Positions 8,485-18,394 of a stretch of 64,000 nt of DNA are shown here, piece by piece. The position numbers were made by a program, and so were the translations under genes. A model generated the notes under the pieces. That model was not told the origin of the DNA and made no database searches. It saw only the letters and a list, made by a program, of their open reading frames with translations. The stretch's first letter is position 1, and the number at the start of each line of letters is the position of its first letter. Source of the stretch: Gemmatimonadota bacterium (lineage in GTDB: Bacteria; JAAXHH01); NCBI GenBank assembly GCA_009838645.1, contig VXRC01000006.1, positions 1 to 64,000 on the forward strand, in the 5' to 3' direction.

Positions 8485-9402
8485 TCACTCCGGTTCAAAG
8501 TACCCTTCATCTATGCGTTTGATAGTGTAAGATACCTCTTCTCGTACCCCCACATCATAGTCAACCATTAGTTCGGCCAATCTGTCCCCGTCAATCAGTA
8601 CAATATGCTTAGGGCTCTGATTCGCTACTTCCCGAGCAGGGGGCGTGAAATCCGAGGTTGTTACAAAGATTCCTTTTGATGCATGTTTCGCGTCTAACGC
8701 GCCTCCAAACTCCAACATGTCGCTAGTTCCCACCTTATGATCAGAAGCGAATCGTTTGGCTTGAACATAAACCTTATCAAGCCCGAGTTTGTCTTCGCTG
8801 ATGATACAATCGATACCTTTATCACCCGGTCCTCCTATGACCTCTCCCGATTCAGGACCACCGTAACCCATTGCTGTCAATAAGTCCAGTACCAGATGTT
8901 CAAAAGTAGATGAAGACACATTGTATACCCGGTTCAATATATCTCCTTTCAAGGCTTCCTTTATGGTCACATATGCTTGTTCAAGGTGTTCAACTGGCGA
9001 TTCAGAAATTGGGGAAGATCCAGCATCGTCACCGGTATCAGATGTCTCCTGGCTCACCTTGCTCCCCCATGACCGGAAGGATTCAAAGCGTCTCAGGATT
9101 TCGACAGTAATATGGGAGGGATTTTGACTTAAGAGTTCCTTCCCTTCTTCGGTCAGCTTGTATGTCGCATGTTTGACTCGTTCGACTAACCCAGCCTTTA
9201 ACATGAAGGTTATAGCCCAACTGAAACGAACTTCAAGTTTTGTATTTCCGCCGCTCGGTGTCAGCTCTTTCAGGTCATTCTCTTCCAGCGCCAGAGATCC
9301 AATTACATCTTCACGTATATTGCTCTTCTTCATTTCAGTATCAGCCAACGCCAGAGACTTAAGAATCGGCAACATGAGTGTATAGTGATCTGGAACGGGC
9401 AT
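8485..9402 (-). CDS. mrr: Mrr-type restriction endonuclease
   Basis: A 305-residue protein with the two Mrr domains. Residues 1-100 form a winged-helix Mrr_N domain (SWAITFMLKAGLVERVKHAT, then YKLTEEGKELL). A Ser/Glu-rich linker follows, and residues 150-290 form the PD-(D/E)XK Mrr catalytic domain, with Glu168 in FEHLVLDLL, Asp198 in GDKGIDCII and Gln214-Ala-Lys216 in VYVQAKRF. The Q-x-K variant of E-x-K is normal for Mrr. Such enzymes cut methylated or otherwise modified DNA. It lies 189 bp downstream of the metallopeptidase gene at the distal end of the type I locus; no gene was found in that gap. It is convergent with the HNH pair. Confidence 0.93.
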   Translation of the reverse strand: MPVPDHYTLMLPILKSLALADTEMKKSNIREDVIGSLALEENDLKELTPSGGNTKLEVRFSWAITFMLKAGLVERVKHATYKLTEEGKELLSQNPSHITVEILRRFESFRSWGSKVSQETSDTGDDAGSSPISESPVEHLEQAYVTIKEALKGDILNRVYNVSSSTFEHLVLDLLTAMGYGGPESGEVIGGPGDKGIDCIISEDKLGLDKVYVQAKRFASDHKVGTSDMLEFGGALDAKHASKGIFVTTSDFTPPAREVANQSPKHIVLIDGDRLAELMVDYDVGVREEVSYTIKRIDEGYFEPE

Positions 9403-9591
9403 AGCCAGACTCCTGTACTGGTGGGGTATCAGATATACTTAACGTGTTATGTAGATTCCGCGACATAGAGCGTCAAATTTCAGACGCTCAGGAGTTCACG
9501 GAAGACCCAGTGATTGCAGAGAAAACGGCCGTGGTGGGTGGATCTTGTGACGGAGAATGGCGACTTCACGGAAATTCGGTCATAATAACAT

Positions 9592-10326
9592 TCAGTAACG
9601 CCAGTTTTCATGTGCGAGAGGCGCACTGTTCAATTCGTCCCGGTACAAACGCCACTGAGGAAGATGCTCATCCATCAGTGCCGTGAAACGGTCGTTATGT
9701 TTGCGTTCGATCAGGTGGATCATCTCGTGTACGAGGATGTACACCAGGCAGGATGCAGGTTTTTTTGCCAGTTCTAAGTTCAACCAGATACGTTTTGCTT
9801 CAACATTGCAAGAGCCCCAGAGGGTCTTCATCCTCTTGATTTGTATTTCGTTTACTGTAACACCGGTTTTACGTTGCCAATCGTCCTTCAACGGTACTAG
9901 TTGATCTCGCAGTTGCCTCCTGTACCACAGATGTAGTACAGCTTCCCGTTCGTCCCGGTTGGCATTCGGCCGGAAGCGTATTTCCATCCTCGTGTTGTTT
10001 AACAGTCGGACACCAGGTGGACCATCGAACTCACTCGCCTGTAACCGGTAGCGACGACCTCGATAGTAATGACTTTCACCCGACACGAACTCTCGCTGAG
10101 ACTGTCGGACTTGCTTTTCGAATTCGGCCTGTTTCTTCCGGATCCATGCCAGACGTGAAACAACCGCCGCCCGGACGGCATCGTCGTCGAAATGCAACGG
10201 TGCGGCCACGCGGACTCTGCCGTTCGGTGGATACACGCCGAGATGCAGGTTTTTGATGTCCTTTCGGACGATCTCTATCGCTGTTCCTCGTACTTTGATG
10301 AGGTGACTACTCAATTCAGTATTCAT
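9592..10326 (-). CDS. YgjP/DUF45-family zinc metallopeptidase of the hsdR operon
   Basis: A 244-residue protein of the YgjP-like (DUF45, M48-related) family. The zinc site is HEMIHLIERKH (His200, Glu201, His204, third ligand His210), preceded by the family motif TLWGSCN. Such genes commonly follow hsdR, but their role in restriction is not established; proteolytic control of HsdR has been suggested. The ATG at 10326 overlaps the hsdR stop codon (10316-10318) by 11 bases, indicating translational coupling. An alternative ATG at 10356 would add ten residues inside hsdR. Confidence 0.88.
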   Translation of the reverse strand: MNTELSSHLIKVRGTAIEIVRKDIKNLHLGVYPPNGRVRVAAPLHFDDDAVRAAVVSRLAWIRKKQAEFEKQVRQSQREFVSGESHYYRGRRYRLQASEFDGPPGVRLLNNTRMEIRFRPNANRDEREAVLHLWYRRQLRDQLVPLKDDWQRKTGVTVNEIQIKRMKTLWGSCNVEAKRIWLNLELAKKPASCLVYILVHEMIHLIERKHNDRFTALMDEHLPQWRLYRDELNSAPLAHENWRY

Positions 10327-13300
10327 CCTGGTGCTTTGCGATATCAAAAATCGCATTTACGAGGTCTTCGTTGCCGTCGAGTTCCGACTTGATGGCGTTA
10401 CGGACCTCTCGCTCCTTTATTGTATGCCCCCTCCATGCATCTTTCTTTGCGTGTCTGATGGCTTTGTCTATTGCCAGAGCCATCGCCTCCGAAACGTCCT
10501 CGTCTGATTCGACGGGGAAATCCGGCGTATGTTGCTTCACCACCAACCCGTCTACTCCAACCAAATTGTCGTACAGGGACATTAACGCAGAGGTGTTAAT
10601 AGTTGAAGGATAGGACTCAGAAGCTTCGGTCTCCGGACTATGAACTTTTTTAGCTAGTTCGACCATCTTGGCGAGGTATTTTTTGTATTCCAGTGCTTCC
10701 TGCTTACGCTGGCGAATCAGATCGTCCAGTAATCGCGACATTTTCTTATAGTACTTCGGGTTGACCGGTGTCTCATCGATAATCAGTCGGCGGACGTTAT
10801 TCTCAATGGTCGAACTTACGGCTTCTTTGTCCTCTTGCATGGATTCAGGTAGCATATCGACTGCGTCTTCACCATCTCTGACAATCAGTTCTACCAGGGT
10901 CATATCGTCGAACGTGGAGACTTTCTCGCTTTCCTCTGCCTGGATGTAGGTATCAAGTAGATGGCGCATGGCGGGCTCAAACATTTTCATATCGACAAAG
11001 TCGCCGCTGTTTAACTTGACCTCTTTCCGAGCCTTCTCAAAGTGGTCCACTTCGGTCCGTATCTCCTTGGTCTCGGCAACGGAGTAGCCAGCTTCCTCCA
11101 TCTCGTTTGCCAGGTTTGCATATGCGCGCAGGAAAGCCGCCACAGATTTATAGAATGCGACGCGTTTCGGTTCGTTTTCTTTTAGTTGTTCAGCGTTCCC
11201 ACTTGTCGTGCCACAGAAGTACTTGATATATGCGGAAGTATCGCGCGGTGGTTCGACGTGTTCCGTCAGTGCCTTGATTGCCTCCCTCGTCTCCTCCAAC
11301 CGCTCACGACCTTGTTGCAGCCGGTCTTTAAGTAATCCTTTTACATCTTCAGCATCGTAGCCATCGAACGCCTCGCCGGTGTAGTCTTTGATCGATTGTT
11401 CCAGGGATCGGAAGAGATCTTTATAGTCGATTATGTATCCGTAATCCTTGTCATCACCGTCAAGACGGTTGACCCGGCAGATCGCCTGGAACAGTCCGTG
11501 ATCCTGCATATGTTTGTCGATGTAAAGACAGGTTGCAGAAGGTGCGTCAAAACCCGTCAGTAGCTTGTCTACCACGATCAATAGCTTCATTTGGCCGGGA
11601 CTTTCGATGAAGCGCTTCTTGACTTCCTGCTCAAACAAGTCGGCCTTGTGCATTGCAGCGTCTTCGGGTTCGTTGAAGTAGTCCGCGAGCATCTTACGGT
11701 AGACGTCGTATTTTTGTATCTTCTCAGTAAGCCCTTCCCCCGTCTCCTCCCCTTTTATGTCCGCGATGGCCGGTCGATAGGAGGTTATGATGGCGCACTT
11801 TCCCTCCAGGCCATGATTCTGAAACATCTCATAGATGCGACAGGCCGAGTATATGCTGTCCGAGACAAGCAACGCGTTGCCCCGATCACTCTTAAGTCGG
11901 TCACGCGTCTCCATGTCCAACAGTATGTCCGCCACGATTTTCTCCAGCCGGTGCTGTGAACTCAGTACCCTCCGCATCGTGCCCCAACGCTCCTTGAGTT
12001 GAGCCTTCGCCACGTCGCTCAACCCCTTGGTCTTGGCGTCGAACCACTGATCAACCTTCTCCTGAGAGGTGATGTTCTGATCTATGTCGCGCGCCTCGTA
12101 ACGCAGATCCAGTACCACACCATCGTTCACCGCTTCGTCGTACTTGTAGGTGTGTATGTAGGGTCCGAAAGTCTCGATACTACGTCTTTTGTCATCCCTT
12201 AGCAGCGGTGTGCCAGTAAACCCGATAAGTGTAGAATCAGGAAGTAACTGTTTCATGGCTCTGTGGAGTTTGCCGGACTGGGTTCGATGGCATTCGTCGA
12301 CAAAGACGAAGAGTTCTCCCTTGGCCTGGAAGTCACTGGGAAGGTTCTTCCTGATATCGTCGAGGTATGAGTCGATGTCGCCTTCCTCCGACGAACTGAA
12401 TTTGTGTATCAGAGAGCAAACCAACCACTCGTTAGATGAATTCAAGACGTGAACAAGGTCGGCACCGCTCTTGGTTCGATGAATATCCTCACTTACACCT
12501 TTGAAGACTTTCTCAATTTGCTCGTCCAGTTCGGTGCGGTCGGTGATGATAAGGACGCGTCCGCCGCTGACGTTCTCGCGTATCCACTTCGCCAGCCACA
12601 CCATGGTCAGGCTTTTACCACTGCCCTGGGTGTGCCATATGACGCCTCCCTCGCGCTGGTTCACATGCTCCTGGGCAGCTTGAACACCAAAGTACTGATT
12701 GTGCCGACAGATCTTTTTGTTACCCGTGTCGAAGACGATGAAGTCGTGTACAATTTCCAACAGTCGTTTCTTGTCGCAAAGTTGGCTGAGTTCCTGGTGC
12801 AGTGGATATTCATCGATGGTGTTTGAGGATTCTTGTTCCTTCCAACGCAGCCAGTGTTTCTCTGGCGTTTCTATCGCACCGTAACGAAGTCCTTCCGTCT
12901 CGTTACCCGCCATAACCAACTGTACGGTTGTGAAAAACTGCCGGATGAACTCCTTCTTCTGGCTGTCGAGGTTCTGCCGGATGCCCTCGCTTACCGATAC
13001 AATGGAGCGCTTCAGTTCCAGTACGCCTATGGCGATTCCGTTGACGTACAGTACAATATCGGGACGTCGTGTATTTTCACCGACGACTGTCACCTCTTCG
13101 GCGATGGCGAAGTCGTTGTTTTCGGGGTTTTCCCAATCGATCAACCATATGGTGACCGTTTGCTCACCTACTGCGGGTTGAATCTTCACACCGTAGCGGA
13201 GCAGTTCATAAATCTCGCGGTTGGCATCGTAGAGCGTTCTACTTCCGCCGAGTGCTGTCGCCTTGCCAAAAGAAATCAGAGTCTTGTCGATAATCCCTTT

Positions 13301-13465
13301 ATCGTGACCCTGGCGCTTGAGCCAGTCTGTAATCAGTTCGTCCTCTACGTTGCTATTATCGTTACGAACCTTCCAATTACCGAGATAGGCGAAACCTAGC
13401 GTATCTTCAAACAACTCGACGACGCGTTGCTGTGTAAGGATCTCCTGTTCACCGACTTTGCTCAT
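10316..13465 (-). CDS. hsdR: Type I restriction enzyme R subunit (HsdR)
   Basis: A 1049-residue motor-nuclease. The N-terminal nuclease has Asp136 in RRPDIVLYVNG and Glu150-Leu-Lys152 in GVLELKRS. The translocase follows: Walker A HTQGSGKS (about 278-285), Walker B VFVDECHRTQ (DECH, about 390-393) and motif III FTGTPLL (about 416-422). A helicase domain 2 (DKLLTGFDAP, QAICRVNR) and a long helical C-terminal region complete it. HsdR joins HsdM2-HsdS to translocate and cut DNA lacking the host methylation. It is intact, but it is separated from hsdM-hsdS by about 7.5 kb of cargo (RloC-like gene, giant nuclease-like gene, VapBC). Confidence 0.96.
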   Translation of the reverse strand: MSKVGEQEILTQQRVVELFEDTLGFAYLGNWKVRNDNSNVEDELITDWLKRQGHDKGIIDKTLISFGKATALGGSRTLYDANREIYELLRYGVKIQPAVGEQTVTIWLIDWENPENNDFAIAEEVTVVGENTRRPDIVLYVNGIAIGVLELKRSIVSVSEGIRQNLDSQKKEFIRQFFTTVQLVMAGNETEGLRYGAIETPEKHWLRWKEQESSNTIDEYPLHQELSQLCDKKRLLEIVHDFIVFDTGNKKICRHNQYFGVQAAQEHVNQREGGVIWHTQGSGKSLTMVWLAKWIRENVSGGRVLIITDRTELDEQIEKVFKGVSEDIHRTKSGADLVHVLNSSNEWLVCSLIHKFSSSEEGDIDSYLDDIRKNLPSDFQAKGELFVFVDECHRTQSGKLHRAMKQLLPDSTLIGFTGTPLLRDDKRRSIETFGPYIHTYKYDEAVNDGVVLDLRYEARDIDQNITSQEKVDQWFDAKTKGLSDVAKAQLKERWGTMRRVLSSQHRLEKIVADILLDMETRDRLKSDRGNALLVSDSIYSACRIYEMFQNHGLEGKCAIITSYRPAIADIKGEETGEGLTEKIQKYDVYRKMLADYFNEPEDAAMHKADLFEQEVKKRFIESPGQMKLLIVVDKLLTGFDAPSATCLYIDKHMQDHGLFQAICRVNRLDGDDKDYGYIIDYKDLFRSLEQSIKDYTGEAFDGYDAEDVKGLLKDRLQQGRERLEETREAIKALTEHVEPPRDTSAYIKYFCGTTSGNAEQLKENEPKRVAFYKSVAAFLRAYANLANEMEEAGYSVAETKEIRTEVDHFEKARKEVKLNSGDFVDMKMFEPAMRHLLDTYIQAEESEKVSTFDDMTLVELIVRDGEDAVDMLPESMQEDKEAVSSTIENNVRRLIIDETPVNPKYYKKMSRLLDDLIRQRKQEALEYKKYLAKMVELAKKVHSPETEASESYPSTINTSALMSLYDNLVGVDGLVVKQHTPDFPVESDEDVSEAMALAIDKAIRHAKKDAWRGHTIKEREVRNAIKSELDGNEDLVNAIFDIAKHQDEY

Positions 13466-13573
13466 AGCGTCATGCTCTCAGACTTGGCATTTGTGGAGGC
13501 GGATAGGCTCTCATTGGTCTGGTAAAGAGCCCGGGACTTGGTCGATTCATTCCTGCGATAGTCTATGAAGCAG

Positions 13574-13993
13574 TCAAATGGACCAAGGGTTGATTACCTC
13601 AATTTCGCAGTATTCGAAATCTCTGACATTACGTGTTGCGACTGCCGCTCCATGACATCTTGCGATGGCTGCCAACTGGCAATCTGCATCACTGATCGGC
13701 TGCCCAATAGCTCGTCGATTGGCAGCGATTTTCGCGTACATACGTGCAGCATCGCTGTCAAAAGGTAAGATGCGCCGCACGAAAACCTTCTGGAGCAGAG
13801 TCTCTATTGCGATACTTAGCGTTTCACGACGCCTACCCATCGGTAGAATCTCCACACCATACCGTAACTCCGCTTCCGTGATCGCTGACAAGAACACGGC
13901 TGAAAAGGATTGTTCAGCAATCCAGTTCGTTACGGCAAGATTGGGTGTTGGGCGTGTAAACTCTGATACAACGTTGGTGTCGAGGAGTATCAT
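13574..13993 (-). CDS. vapC: VapC-family PIN-domain toxin
   Basis: A 139-residue PIN-domain ribonuclease. The acidic metal-binding residues are in place: Asp5 in MILLDTNVVSE, Glu42 in ITEAELRYG, Asp102/Asp104 in ISDADCQLAAIA and Asp125 in TRNVRDFEY. VapC toxins cleave RNA, often initiator tRNA or rRNA, until VapB neutralises them. The start codon lies ten bases after the stop of the upstream antitoxin gene, the usual antitoxin-first order. The pair sits between hsdR and the giant gene and may stabilise the island. Confidence 0.92.
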   Translation of the reverse strand: MILLDTNVVSEFTRPTPNLAVTNWIAEQSFSAVFLSAITEAELRYGVEILPMGRRRETLSIAIETLLQKVFVRRILPFDSDAARMYAKIAANRRAIGQPISDADCQLAAIARCHGAAVATRNVRDFEYCEIEVINPWSI

Positions 13994-14003
13994 TTCGTGC
14001 CAA

Positions 14004-14246
14004 TCAACCTAACTCCGGAGGATCACGCATCGGCTTGCGAGGTGGTATGTCAAGTTCCACACCACCCAACGGCTCAAAACAAGCGCGTATAGCTTGTGCC
14101 AAGTTTATTGGAGAGTTGCGTTCACTCAGCGCCGTTCGCAGGATTTCCCGGGCTTCTTCTTCCATGGAATGACCATGCTCAGCCGCCTGGATGCGTAGTC
14201 GATGTTTTATATCTTCGCTCAGATTGCGAATGGTCATGCTAGCCAT
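14004..14246 (-). CDS. vapB: VapB/FitA-like ribbon-helix-helix antitoxin
   Basis: An 80-residue protein beginning MASMTIRNLSEDIKHRLR, a FitA/Arc-type ribbon-helix-helix DNA-binding domain, followed by GHSMEEEAREILR and a C-terminal tail that should wrap the toxin. It would bind its own promoter and inhibit the adjacent VapC. GGAGG-like purines lie upstream of the ATG. The 14247-14475 gap before the giant gene's stop is AT-rich and contains no supported gene. Confidence 0.9.
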   Translation of the reverse strand: MASMTIRNLSEDIKHRLRIQAAEHGHSMEEEAREILRTALSERNSPINLAQAIRACFEPLGGVELDIPPRKPMRDPPELG

Positions 14247-14475
14247 TTATGCCTCCTTTTATGCCATCTCGGATCATAAATTAAAGTGTTGATTGCATTG
14301 AAGTCAATGATATCGAATTTTCATTCTGCTTTGCACACCTATGACCAACGTTATCAAGAATCGATTTTGTTCAGTTTGTACTTACACAACCCCAACAGAC
14401 TCTGTCATTCGCATATCCCGCAATACATTTTGAATGTAGTCATAGCATTAGTGTCATCGAACAACTGCGGGTAAA

Positions 14476-17400
14476 CTAAACTCCCACATCGTCCAACGGA
14501 CCGATCTTATCATTCGGTATGGGCAGGTTTGAAAGGAATCTCATTGGTACCTGAATGTTTGTAATTAACCTCTGGTCAATACGATTTGGATTCACTGGCA
14601 TCCCTATGATCGTGTTCAAGCTTGAGGAATTGGTTTCGATCCAGTTTACCCTTCTCATATGCTTAAACAGCTCATCTTTCGCTTCTCCACGGAAACGACG
14701 GCAGATTTCACTGATCTCTGCGACTGTTCGGGCAAGTCTCAATCGTTTACACTCAATGATTAAGATTGCGCCATTTGGTTTCCAAGCCAAGACGTCAATA
14801 TCTCCAAAGTCGGACGACGCACCTATCTGAGTCATCGGAATCTCGGTTCTGGTTTGCCATCCATTCGTACTCAGATGTTCAGCGACTGTGACAGTGAAGT
14901 CATGACCTTTCTTGTCTGTGATTCCGCCGATAAAACTTCTCATCTTATCCGATCTAAAAAACTCCTGAGGTAGGTACCCTTCTTCTAGGCAGTATAGTAG
15001 ATAACGGAATCCCAACTGTAAGGTGCCAACTCCGAATATCACTGCGTCCGTGTCCTGTTTTCCGAAAACAAGTATCGGCTTAAAGACTATGGACAATCGA
15101 CGACTGTAACGCCACGGTTGTATATCCCTGTTTGTCATCCCAGGCGGTGTAGAATCCCATTTGGGCCTGTGGAATATACTGAAAGCAGTGATGAGTGCAT
15201 TGGTCGTGGTTTCGGAGAATCCCCTATTGGATGCAAGTCTGTTTCGAATTTCGCCAAGTGTCGTCTTGACAACGATATCATCATTATCTATCGCCATTTC
15301 GAAAATCTCTGCAAATCCGGCAACGGTATCTTGTAATGGTATTTGGAACTCGGCCTCAAACGCCTCGATGAAGTCCTCAGGGTATAGCTCCTCAACTGGT
15401 TTTGAAGATGGTCTGTTTTGATACTGAGTATGGTATTTTGATGCAGCATCCCCGAAATCATCGGTAGCGTATGCTTTCAAGAAAGGTTCGATTACAGTAT
15501 TGATGAATTCATGTTCTATCGAGTAAGAGCCATTTTGGTGCAACTCTATCGGAGGATTGATCAGCTTGTTTTTGATACCGTCGGAATGAGCTGCGACTTC
15601 ATGCATAAGGGCAGCTTTCGCTATAAACTCATCCAATTGCTCTTGTGAGAGTGGATTGCCTCCAAACTCCGGGCATTCACAAATCGCCATTTCCAATATG
15701 GTACGAGTCGACAAATCTGTGATGCTTCGCATTCCCTCACGTTCATGTACGGTACCATGCACATCGTCATCCGGTCCGTACAGCGCTTGAACAGCATTTG
15801 CAGTGCGACGCCAACGATTTCGGTCATGGAGGATGTTTTCGTGAACATATAACAAATTTCGCAATACTGAAGCTCGATCAAGAGTCTTCAATCTACTTCG
15901 TATCTGACTCCAGATCTTGGCAACGACTTTATTCAAAAAACATTTGCATGCGCTCCTCGAATCGAGATTACTCACGTAATCACTTGGTAGACAGTCCTCC
16001 GACAGTTTTAGTTTTGTAAAAGCGAAGTCCTCTGGTGCAAGCAATACTGGTTTCTTGTTATGTTTTTGTAATATTTGCTCGACTCTATCATAACTTGTCA
16101 GAACATGTATTATTCGTATACCTGCATCATTTACAATCCTGTCCGTTAGTTGCTCGACAATTTGTTCATCGAAGTCCGTGACTACTCTTGTATGTAGTCT
16201 GATGAGGGCTTTCGCAATATGCTTGACAACATATGTCTCACCGATGTTTTCAGGCTGCTGGAAGTACTTCAAGAGAACTGCCGGAAGCTCTATTACGGCA
16301 GTTCGGTTTTGTACTGAAATCCTCGGTTCAACAATTTCCGTTGCCGATTGTGCTTCTGCATCGACTTCGGGCATAACAACATCGGTAAGATCAAGGCATA
16401 CTTCTATCGGTCCAGATTGCAGATTTGAGTTCTGTGACTCGTATTCGACCACAACCCTATAAAACAAGTCAATAAAACCATGCCAAAACTGAAAAGCATG
16501 GTTCCGAAATCCATTTCCCTTTTCGCGTAGGCGTAAACTAAACCAACTGGGACCTCGTCTTGTTTCAATCACACCTGCCAAGACGCCAGATAGGCCATGA
16601 TCAATGCTTCCATATACCGGTCGAGTAGTAAGGGAATGAAAGTACGTATCTATATCGAGCCGTTTGACGTCTACATAAACTTCATTCGTAGTTCGGATTA
16701 AATGGCGGTCAAGGGTTCTTCTGCATTCTGTTCGTACATTCAGGGTATAACCGTCATCGACTAAAAAAACGGATCTTGGGCTTACTGAAAGCTCACGAGA
16801 TACTATCTGAAAACCAGACCTTAGCCAGTAACAGAAAACTGTGTAGTCACCGGTGATACCTGTAAACTTAACTCCTTGTTTTTCTGCCCATTTTTTTTGA
16901 TTGATGAATTTCAAAAACCGTATGATCGATTGGGCTGGATCATCTACCAACATGAGGAAATCCGAGATATGAATCACCGAAAGACTCCATCTGTTCGCCC
17001 AGTTCCGGAAACTCATACCGCAGTTACCTCCCAATCCACCTGTCACTAATAGGGTTGTTCCGTCGTTTTTACCTGGTGAAGCCATGCATCGGTCTACAGT
17101 GCGATTTAGGTAAGCGCATAGAGATTCCTCTGTTTCTTTTCGATATCCAATCAAACAGTCTAGACCTTCGTTGTGCAGTGGTTTCAAAGGGTAATTAAGG
17201 AGGACTACATGCAGGTACCGGTTTACGTCTACCTTCAACAACCAATCGTGAATTGGTAGATCCGTAGCCTCTGTGCTCAGTGATTCAGTGGAATCCGCTT
17301 TTTCCAATCTGTTTATACCTTCCAATTCGATCTGGTAAGACTGATAAGAATTCAACAGTTGTGCGAAGGTCGGCAGAAGCCCCAACGTTTGTAGCCTACC

Positions 17401-18156
17401 CAAAAGAAATCTCCTGATTGCAGGACCAACTGCATTCGGCAAAGCAAGAACCAGCATCTTACCAACTTTCAAAAGTGGGTATCGCTCAAGTGAAGTATGG
17501 CCTAAAGTCTCTGATAGAAGGAGTTTCCTATCGCGAGACTTGAGGATAAACGGTTCCAAAAAGGCGGGGTTAATCTGGTATGTGGTAAGTTCGTTTGAGG
17601 TGAAGGATACGAAGTTTCCTCTGTCGACAATCCGGGTCGTGGGCGACAACATACATGCTTCTTGTGGATACGATGGCTCAGAATGCCACCTTTGTAATCC
17701 AACTCTATCCGCGACAATTTCGCTCAATTTCAGTAACGTGAGTATCGGGGCGAGTAATCTCCCAAGTTCTGGTGTTACTTGTCGTGAGCATAGAATGTCG
17801 ATAACCGTCTGTGTGAAGTAACAACTTGAAAGCCAGATACCCTCAAACAGCCGTCGATTGCCTTCGGGGGTTCTAACGTTTGTGATGAAAACATCCTCAG
17901 CCGGGTCTTCTGCAAACTTAAGGGACATATTACCTAGCAAATCGTTTAGCCAACGTTCTATTACTTTCAACGAAGGCTTACTTGTCCCTCGACAGTGGAT
18001 AACTGCAAGATGAACAAGGACCTCTATACGAAGAGCATTCGCATGGAATGACGGTACGGTGAGTAGGCTGGCAATGCGACTTACGGTATCGCGTATTTTG
18101 TACTTCCGAAGGACCTTTGCAAGTTGCTTCAGTTCGGGGTTGTCGAGAGGAATCAT
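14476..18156 (-). CDS. Giant uncharacterised protein with C-terminal PD-(D/E)XK nuclease-like domain
   Basis: A 1226-residue protein that I do not recognise as a whole. The only clear motif is near the C terminus: FGDIDVLAWKPNGAILIIEC followed by Lys-Arg, which puts Asp1121, Glu1135 and Lys1137 at the spacing of a PD-(D/E)XK (Mrr/restriction-like) active site. The first 1100 residues are mostly helical in appearance, with no Walker A, helicase, SNF2 or methylase motif and no signal peptide. A Gly-rich LLVTGGLGGNCGM (about 384-396) stands out but is not a canonical P-loop. The gene lies between the RloC-like gene and vapBC, in its own unit with about 280 bp upstream. Base composition is AT-rich like the island. 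Likely an anti-phage nuclease; function is inference. Confidence 0.6.
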   Translation of the reverse strand: MIPLDNPELKQLAKVLRKYKIRDTVSRIASLLTVPSFHANALRIEVLVHLAVIHCRGTSKPSLKVIERWLNDLLGNMSLKFAEDPAEDVFITNVRTPEGNRRLFEGIWLSSCYFTQTVIDILCSRQVTPELGRLLAPILTLLKLSEIVADRVGLQRWHSEPSYPQEACMLSPTTRIVDRGNFVSFTSNELTTYQINPAFLEPFILKSRDRKLLLSETLGHTSLERYPLLKVGKMLVLALPNAVGPAIRRFLLGRLQTLGLLPTFAQLLNSYQSYQIELEGINRLEKADSTESLSTEATDLPIHDWLLKVDVNRYLHVVLLNYPLKPLHNEGLDCLIGYRKETEESLCAYLNRTVDRCMASPGKNDGTTLLVTGGLGGNCGMSFRNWANRWSLSVIHISDFLMLVDDPAQSIIRFLKFINQKKWAEKQGVKFTGITGDYTVFCYWLRSGFQIVSRELSVSPRSVFLVDDGYTLNVRTECRRTLDRHLIRTTNEVYVDVKRLDIDTYFHSLTTRPVYGSIDHGLSGVLAGVIETRRGPSWFSLRLREKGNGFRNHAFQFWHGFIDLFYRVVVEYESQNSNLQSGPIEVCLDLTDVVMPEVDAEAQSATEIVEPRISVQNRTAVIELPAVLLKYFQQPENIGETYVVKHIAKALIRLHTRVVTDFDEQIVEQLTDRIVNDAGIRIIHVLTSYDRVEQILQKHNKKPVLLAPEDFAFTKLKLSEDCLPSDYVSNLDSRSACKCFLNKVVAKIWSQIRSRLKTLDRASVLRNLLYVHENILHDRNRWRRTANAVQALYGPDDDVHGTVHEREGMRSITDLSTRTILEMAICECPEFGGNPLSQEQLDEFIAKAALMHEVAAHSDGIKNKLINPPIELHQNGSYSIEHEFINTVIEPFLKAYATDDFGDAASKYHTQYQNRPSSKPVEELYPEDFIEAFEAEFQIPLQDTVAGFAEIFEMAIDNDDIVVKTTLGEIRNRLASNRGFSETTTNALITAFSIFHRPKWDSTPPGMTNRDIQPWRYSRRLSIVFKPILVFGKQDTDAVIFGVGTLQLGFRYLLYCLEEGYLPQEFFRSDKMRSFIGGITDKKGHDFTVTVAEHLSTNGWQTRTEIPMTQIGASSDFGDIDVLAWKPNGAILIIECKRLRLARTVAEISEICRRFRGEAKDELFKHMRRVNWIETNSSSLNTIIGMPVNPNRIDQRLITNIQVPMRFLSNLPIPNDKIGPLDDVGV

Positions 18157-18353
18157 CTATTACTCAGTCTAACTTTTCGTGGAATTAACCCATTAAACAC
18201 GAGACCGGATCTAGCCTGTAACCTGAAAGTTCAAACTAGTTACTCGGTTTCTTTTTGGCGTAACTATGGGTTTTACTAGACTTACTCGACCAGTAAGGAG
18301 TTTTTGTATAATATCCGGTTTGACGCCGCGAGTTTAGTTTAAGAGGTGGTCAG

Positions 18354-18394
18354 TTGCGACGATCTCAACTTTCATGTCGGAGGTCATCGCAACT
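18354..18394. repeat. Inverted repeat upstream of the giant gene
   Basis: GTTGCGACGA (18354-18363) faces TCATCGCAAC (18385-18394), pairing at nine of ten positions around a loop of about 20 nt. It lies about 200 bp upstream of the giant gene start and 40 bp after the RloC-like stop, so it could be an operator or part of a terminator; no T-run follows closely. The 18157-18433 gap otherwise carries a TATAAT on the + strand (18307-18312) without a clear -35. Confidence 0.4.

Noticed and set aside
9444-9686. 80-residue + strand frame between mrr and the metallopeptidase
   Set aside because: It runs antisense into the metallopeptidase gene, lacks a ribosome-binding site and has no recognisable features.
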